This document shows, piece after piece, positions 5,987 to 6,938 of a DNA stretch of 6,938 bases. Position 1 is the first letter of the stretch; each line of letters starts with the position of its first letter. Where the stretch lies: contig JAGGTC010000169.1 in the NCBI GenBank assembly GCA_021163945.1, positions 1-6,938 of the forward strand, in the 5' to 3' direction. The position numbers were made by a program, and so were the translations under genes. This DNA is from Deltaproteobacteria bacterium. GTDB lineage: Bacteria > Desulfobacterota > Desulfofervidia > Desulfofervidales > DG-60. Under the pieces are notes generated by a model. It was not told where the DNA came from. It saw only the letters and a list, made by a program, of their open reading frames with translations, and did no database searches.

Positions 5987-6938
5987 ATGAGGGCCATCAA
6001 GCACATTATACCAAAGGTTGAAACCACCATAAAACGGTATAACATGTTTTCCCAAGGTGAAAAAATCTTGGTAGCTGTTTCTGGTGGGCCAGATTCTGTT
6101 GCCTTATTGTATGTTTTATATGAATTGAGAGAGAAATATCAATTAAATTTGGGCATTGTTCATTTTGAACATGGCATCAGGGGAAAGGCATCTTTGGAAG
6201 ATGCCAAATTTGTAGAAAAGTTGGCCAATGAATTAGATCTGCCATTTTACTTAGGTCAGGGAAAGGTAAGGGAATTTGCCAAAGAAAAAAAAATCTGCTT
6301 GGAGGCAGCAGCAAGGGAACTTCGATATAGATTTTTTGAAGAAATAATAGAAAAACAAGGGTTCGATAAGGTGGCTTTGGGACATACTGCAGATGATCAG
6401 GTAGAAGAGGTCCTGAGGAGGTTTATTAGGGGTACAAGCTGGGTAGGTCTGGCTGGCATGCCTCCAGTAAGGGGAAGATACATACGCCCCTTGATTGAGG
6501 TCACACGTAGAGAGATTGAGGAGGCATTAAAAGAGAGCCAAATCTCATATAGAATTGATGAAACAAATGAAGATTTGAGATTTTACCGCAATAGGATTAG
6601 ACATAAACTCATCCCCATCATGTCTGAGTTCAATCCCCGCTTTAAACAAGGGGTCTTGGAAATGGCAGAGATCTGGCGTGAAGAGGATGCATTTTTAAGG
6701 AAATTAGCAGAGGCCGCTTATAAAGATAGTGTAATGGAAAAGGATGGAGGTTTGGCACTTGATTTAAAAAAATTTTCTAGATATCAACTTGTTTTACAAA
6801 GGAGGGTATTGTGTGAAGTCCTTAAGTCTCTTTCTATAAGTTATACCCGCAGGCATATAAATGTTTTACTTAGATGGGCATCTCCAGGTGGTGTACACAA
6901 GAGGTTTTCCCTGCCCAAGGGGTGGTGGGCCTACAAAG
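5987..6938 (+). CDS. tilS: tRNA(Ile)-lysidine synthase, 3' end cut by window edge
   Basis: 317 residues are visible. TilS uses ATP to attach lysine to cytidine 34 of the CAU-anticodon isoleucine tRNA, so that it reads AUA; it is essential in most bacteria. The PP-loop SGGPDS (32-37) marks the N-type ATP pyrophosphatase fold. Next come HFEHGIRG (59-66), LGHTADDQVEEVL (131-143; the family usually has ET where Glu140-Glu141 stand), RGTSWVGLAGMP (148-159), RPLIEVTR (167-174), and DETN (191-194) with YRNRIRHKLIP (200-210). The C-terminal region reaches SPGGVHKRFSLPKGWWAYK (299-317), within the typical tRNA-binding C-terminal domain. The ATG at 5987 gives the normal family N-terminus; in-frame ATG 5972 and GTG 5951 also exist but fall inside or ahead of the predicted promoter. 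No Shine-Dalgarno site is seen before 5987. Confidence 0.94.
   Translation, partial: MRAIKHIIPKVETTIKRYNMFSQGEKILVAVSGGPDSVALLYVLYELREKYQLNLGIVHFEHGIRGKASLEDAKFVEKLANELDLPFYLGQGKVREFAKEKKICLEAAARELRYRFFEEIIEKQGFDKVALGHTADDQVEEVLRRFIRGTSWVGLAGMPPVRGRYIRPLIEVTRREIEEALKESQISYRIDETNEDLRFYRNRIRHKLIPIMSEFNPRFKQGVLEMAEIWREEDAFLRKLAEAAYKDSVMEKDGGLALDLKKFSRYQLVLQRRVLCEVLKSLSISYTRRHINVLLRWASPGGVHKRFSLPKGWWAYK

Noticed and set aside
1..6938. CRISPR array, transposon, tRNA/rRNA gene, riboswitch or phage remnant
   Set aside because: No regularly spaced repeats, transposase or integrase motifs, cloverleaf-like sequence or long structured leaders were seen. Almost all the DNA is accounted for by eight housekeeping-type genes.

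Overview
The window carries eight genes in four transcription units. It looks like a chromosomal housekeeping region of an AT-rich (roughly 40% GC by eye), Gram-negative bacterium. The exported C-terminal processing protease followed directly by a divergent polysaccharide deacetylase (YibQ/DUF610 family) is an arrangement I know from Desulfobacterota (former Deltaproteobacteria) and related deep-branching lineages. The Lys/Glu/Ile-rich proteins and a split transketolase would fit a thermophilic or anaerobic member. This placement is an inference, not a proof.

Layout. All genes except the last are on the minus strand. Reading the minus strand from right to left: (a) 5915 to 4108 is a tight three-gene operon of an M50 site-2-type membrane protease, queE (7-carboxy-7-deazaguanine synthase) and a stand-alone macro-domain protein, with gaps of 0 and 2 bases. 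(b) After 156 intergenic bases, 3951 to 2156 encodes the N- and C-terminal halves of a split transketolase, with 8 bases between them. (c) After 122 bases holding a palindrome and a good promoter, 2033 to 1 encodes a CtpA-type protease and then a divergent polysaccharide deacetylase that runs off the left edge. (d) On the plus strand, tilS (tRNA-Ile lysidine synthase) starts at 5987 and runs off the right edge.

How the genes relate. CtpA and the deacetylase are both exported envelope proteins and plausibly act in cell-wall maintenance. The two transketolase halves form one enzyme of the non-oxidative pentose phosphate pathway. QueE and TilS both serve nucleoside modification in tRNA (queuosine precursor and lysidine) but are transcribed divergently.

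Most notable observations. The 71-base gap between the M50 gene and tilS holds two back-to-back sigma-70-type promoters. Each -10 box ends exactly 6 bases before its start codon and neither gene has a Shine-Dalgarno sequence, so both mRNAs are predicted to be leaderless. The macro domain also lacks both residues that are catalytic in MacroD-type hydrolases. I found no mobile element, CRISPR array, RNA gene or defence system, and nothing that amounts to a clear new multi-gene system.
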